A stretch of DNA of 64,000 nucleotides from a bacterium 0.1xD8-71 (lineage in GTDB: Bacteria > Bacillota > Clostridia > Lachnospirales > Lachnospiraceae): the NCBI GenBank assembly GCA_003612405.1, contig RAYR01000008.1, positions 124,001-188,000 of the forward strand, written 5' to 3'. The translations under genes were made by a program, and so were the position numbers. Shown one piece after another: positions 62,009 through 64,000 of this stretch; position 1 is the stretch's first letter, and each line of letters begins with the position of its first letter. The notes under the pieces were generated by a model, which saw only the letters and a list, made by a program, of their open reading frames with translations, was not told the DNA's origin and made no database searches.

Positions 62009-63376
62009 TTATTGCCCTGCCTTCGACTCCATCCTCCTGATGATTCTCTTCTGTTTATAAAAATAATAGGCACTTACCAGGGCTGCACACATAATCCAGC
62101 TGATCGGATAACATGCCACAATCCGCTGAAGCCCCTGCCCTGGCGGAATCAGACTCACCCATATGATACGGAACACGCAGACCCCCAGCACCGATATGAT
62201 CGTGGTCACAAAGGTATATCCCTGCGCTCTGAGAGAACCGGAAAAAATCTCAATAAACACAAACATCACGAAAGCAGGCGCTATGCTTCTCATCATGATC
62301 AGTCCAATCTCCACCACTTGCGCATCTCCTGTAAAAATACCCAACAGAAACCGCCCTGCCAGCATCAGAACTGCTGTAAGACAGACAGCTGTGCCCACTG
62401 CCATTCCCAGACACACTCTCGTACCCTTCCTGACACGCTCCCATTTACCCGCGCCAAAATTCTGCCCCACAAAGGTGGTAAGCGCAATACCAAAAGAAGA
62501 ATTGATCATCCAGAATACACTGTCTATCTTACCATAGGCCGTCCACGCCGCCATGGTATTCACGCCCAGAAGATTGAGTGCCGCCTGCACGATCATATTG
62601 GAAATGCTGTACATGGAAGCCTGCAATCCGGAAGGAAACCCGATTTGCAGCATATTCTTTAAGACATCGGAATGGATTCTTATCTTGCGGATGGATAATT
62701 CCATACAATCCACCTTATACATCAGTGCCCAGGTGACCATCACCGCACTGATTGCCTGGGACACCAGCGTAGCCACCGCCACGCCCAATACCCCCAGCCG
62801 GCAATAAAGTACCAGCACCAGATCCAGCACGATATTCACGGCACAACATACCACCAGATAATATAAGGGCCGCCTGGAATCCCCAATCGCCCGCAGGATT
62901 GCCGCTCCCATGTTATAGATAAAGACAAAAACAAGACCGGAAAAGTAAATCCGTATGTATAAAGTGGACATCTCCATCAATTCTGCCGGCGTGTTCATCC
63001 ATTCCAGGATAAGCGGCGCACCCACCACACCCAGAATCCCAAGACCGATCCCGCCCAAAATACCAAAGGCATAAGATGTATGCAGCGCATCCTCCAGCCT
63101 CTGTTTATGAAAGGCTCCATAAGCCTGAGAAATCAAAACCGTGCCTCCCGCCGTAAGCCCGGTGAAAAACCCTACCACCATATTGATGATCTGCGATGAA
63201 GAACCGCCCACACTGGACAACGCTTCCTTCCCGGCAAACTGCCCCACAATCACCGTATCCACCGTATTGTAGAGCTGTTGAAAAAAGGTTCCTATCAGGA
63301 TCGGGAAGAAGAAAATCAATAACTGTTTCCAGATCACACCTTCCAGAATTCCATTTTGTTGTTCTTTCGTTTCCAT
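62009..63376 (-). CDS. MATE family efflux transporter (3)
   Basis: 455 residues, twelve membrane helices; WKQLLIFFFPILIGTFFQQLYNTVDTVIVGQFAGKEALSSVG is the typical first MATE repeat. The start ATG overlaps the stop codon of the GNAT gene by one base (TAATG), so it is translationally coupled to it. Substrate unknown. Confidence 0.94.
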   Translation of the reverse strand: METKEQQNGILEGVIWKQLLIFFFPILIGTFFQQLYNTVDTVIVGQFAGKEALSSVGGSSSQIINMVVGFFTGLTAGGTVLISQAYGAFHKQRLEDALHTSYAFGILGGIGLGILGVVGAPLILEWMNTPAELMEMSTLYIRIYFSGLVFVFIYNMGAAILRAIGDSRRPLYYLVVCCAVNIVLDLVLVLYCRLGVLGVAVATLVSQAISAVMVTWALMYKVDCMELSIRKIRIHSDVLKNMLQIGFPSGLQASMYSISNMIVQAALNLLGVNTMAAWTAYGKIDSVFWMINSSFGIALTTFVGQNFGAGKWERVRKGTRVCLGMAVGTAVCLTAVLMLAGRFLLGIFTGDAQVVEIGLIMMRSIAPAFVMFVFIEIFSGSLRAQGYTFVTTIISVLGVCVFRIIWVSLIPPGQGLQRIVACYPISWIMCAALVSAYYFYKQKRIIRRMESKAGQ

Positions 63377-63999
63377 TATTTTTCCCTTACTAGTATGTAT
63401 TCTAACTGACAGTCAAAAGGCTCCCGTTCCACATGGGATGCCTCGTACATCTGTGCTTCCACGCATCCCATCGCCTGATAAAAAGCCTGCGTTTCCACTG
63501 CTGAATGAGCTGATATGTAAAGTTTAGCCGCTCCCTTTTGTGCGGCCCAGGCAGCTGCCTTTGCAAAAAGCTCTCTCCCTGCTCCTTGTCCACGCATATC
63601 CTCTGACACATGGATGCTGGACAGATCCAGATAACGGTTTTCTCCGCCAAACAACGAAGCTTCCACCGAGACAAACCCTTTCAGCATCCCCCGGTAAAAA
63701 GCACCGCACACAAAGCCGCCTGTATTCACTGTGTTCTTAAGACACCCAGCCAATGTCTGATAATCCGCCGCTGTCCAGTCATCCACAAACGGATCCTCTA
63801 CAATGAGCCATGCATCCTTCACTTTTCTCCTGCACTTCGTCACATTCTGACGCCGGATAAACCAGGCAAACAATTCCGGACATATCTCCTTTGGGGTCAA
63901 TTGTCTGTATCGAATTGTATCCGCAATATAACATTCCGACTCTTCCATGACCTCTGTGAGAATAACAAGATTCTGCCGCGTTTTCTCCGGAATCTCCAG
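63376..63999 (-). CDS. GNAT family acetyltransferase, N-terminus possibly outside the window
   Basis: At least 190 residues from the ATG at 63948. The acetyl-CoA loop is visible (DMRGQGAGRELFAKAAAWAAQKGA), with LYISAHSAVETQAFYQAMGCVEA following. The frame stays open for 17 more codons to the window edge (LEIPEKTRQNLVILTEV) and the ATG at 63948 lacks a good ribosome binding site, so the true start may lie beyond. It is coupled to the MATE gene, so it may acetylate the exported compound or serve self-protection; inference. Confidence 0.85.
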   Translation of the reverse strand: MEIPEKTRQNLVILTEVMEESECYIADTIRYRQLTPKEICPELFAWFIRRQNVTKCRRKVKDAWLIVEDPFVDDWTAADYQTLAGCLKNTVNTGGFVCGAFYRGMLKGFVSVEASLFGGENRYLDLSSIHVSEDMRGQGAGRELFAKAAAWAAQKGAAKLYISAHSAVETQAFYQAMGCVEAQMYEASHVEREPFDCQLEYILVREK

Positions 64000-64000
64000 G

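Noticed and set aside
1..64000. CRISPR arrays, tRNA or rRNA genes, intact insertion sequences or prophage genes
   Set aside because: No regularly spaced direct repeats, no tRNA- or rRNA-like segments in the gaps read, and no integrase, transposase or phage structural gene other than the Rpn fragment.

Overview
The window looks like a chromosomal stretch of a Gram-positive anaerobe of the Clostridia, most likely Lachnospiraceae. This rests on the gene content (a SleB-type spore/cell-wall hydrolase, an FprA flavodiiron protein, a DUF6145-like protein, a DUF6020-like membrane protein, DUF3990), strong AGGAGG ribosome binding sites, and promoters of the TTGACA-17-TATAAT type. It is an inference from family recognition, not a database match. 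Most genes lie on the minus strand, so operons read from high to low coordinates. I saw no rRNA, tRNA, CRISPR array or intact insertion sequence.

Layout (coordinate order). 1-2.4 kb: a TetR repressor with two matching operators, its probable target (cut by the left edge), and a toxin-antitoxin-like pair (HTH + DUF3990 ADP-ribosyltransferase-like protein and a partner) under two tandem 34-bp operators. 2.4-9.5 kb: housekeeping operon argF-birA-DUF6145-dusB-orf-greA-lysS, where LysRS carries a C-terminal HD phosphohydrolase domain. 9.6-13.2 kb: slipin/NfeD pair, SleB-like hydrolase, proC. 13.3-18.8 kb: an NAD salvage operon (nicotinamidase-like, Prs-like, NAMPT, NadE) followed by an NrtR-type regulator with a decayed Nudix box and an RNA methyltransferase. 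18.9-23.5 kb: pfkA and dnaE.

23.6-27.4 kb is an accessory patch with AT-rich orphan genes, the N-terminal stump of an AbiH phage-defence gene, a Cu/Zn superoxide dismutase, and a HipBA module whose hipA is broken. 27.4-30.8 kb holds a two-component system and ABC exporter with three 11-bp direct repeats in front of the transporter. 30.9-33.4 kb holds metK, a degenerate membrane-protein gene with a G10 tract and an in-frame TGA, and, upstream of both, a clear SAM-I riboswitch with terminator. 33.4-37.9 kb: murA, an M23 endopeptidase, a tail-anchored coiled-coil protein, a small alarmone synthetase. 38-43.8 kb: a large membrane protein, a small conserved protein, haemolysin III, galE and a UDP-sugar pyrophosphorylase.

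43.8-48.3 kb is a four-gene operon of unrecognised proteins; two share an M-S-I-x-G-I-G amino terminus and one has a PPC-like beta-sandwich. 48.5-51.7 kb: an Rpn nuclease remnant, a DUF4422 glycosyltransferase and a MATE exporter. 51.9-57.6 kb: fprA, purine permease plus apt, a second MATE exporter, and a membrane-bound LuxR regulator with a membrane partner. 57.8-64 kb: an amino-acid ABC importer whose binding protein appears circularly permuted, an SstT symporter, a third MATE exporter and a GNAT acetyltransferase running off the right edge.

The strongest candidates for something unusual are the permuted substrate-binding protein (59286-60083), the SAM riboswitch separated from metK by a decaying gene (32196-33374), the DUF3990 module with duplicated operators (890-2330) and the four-gene operon at 43853-48318.
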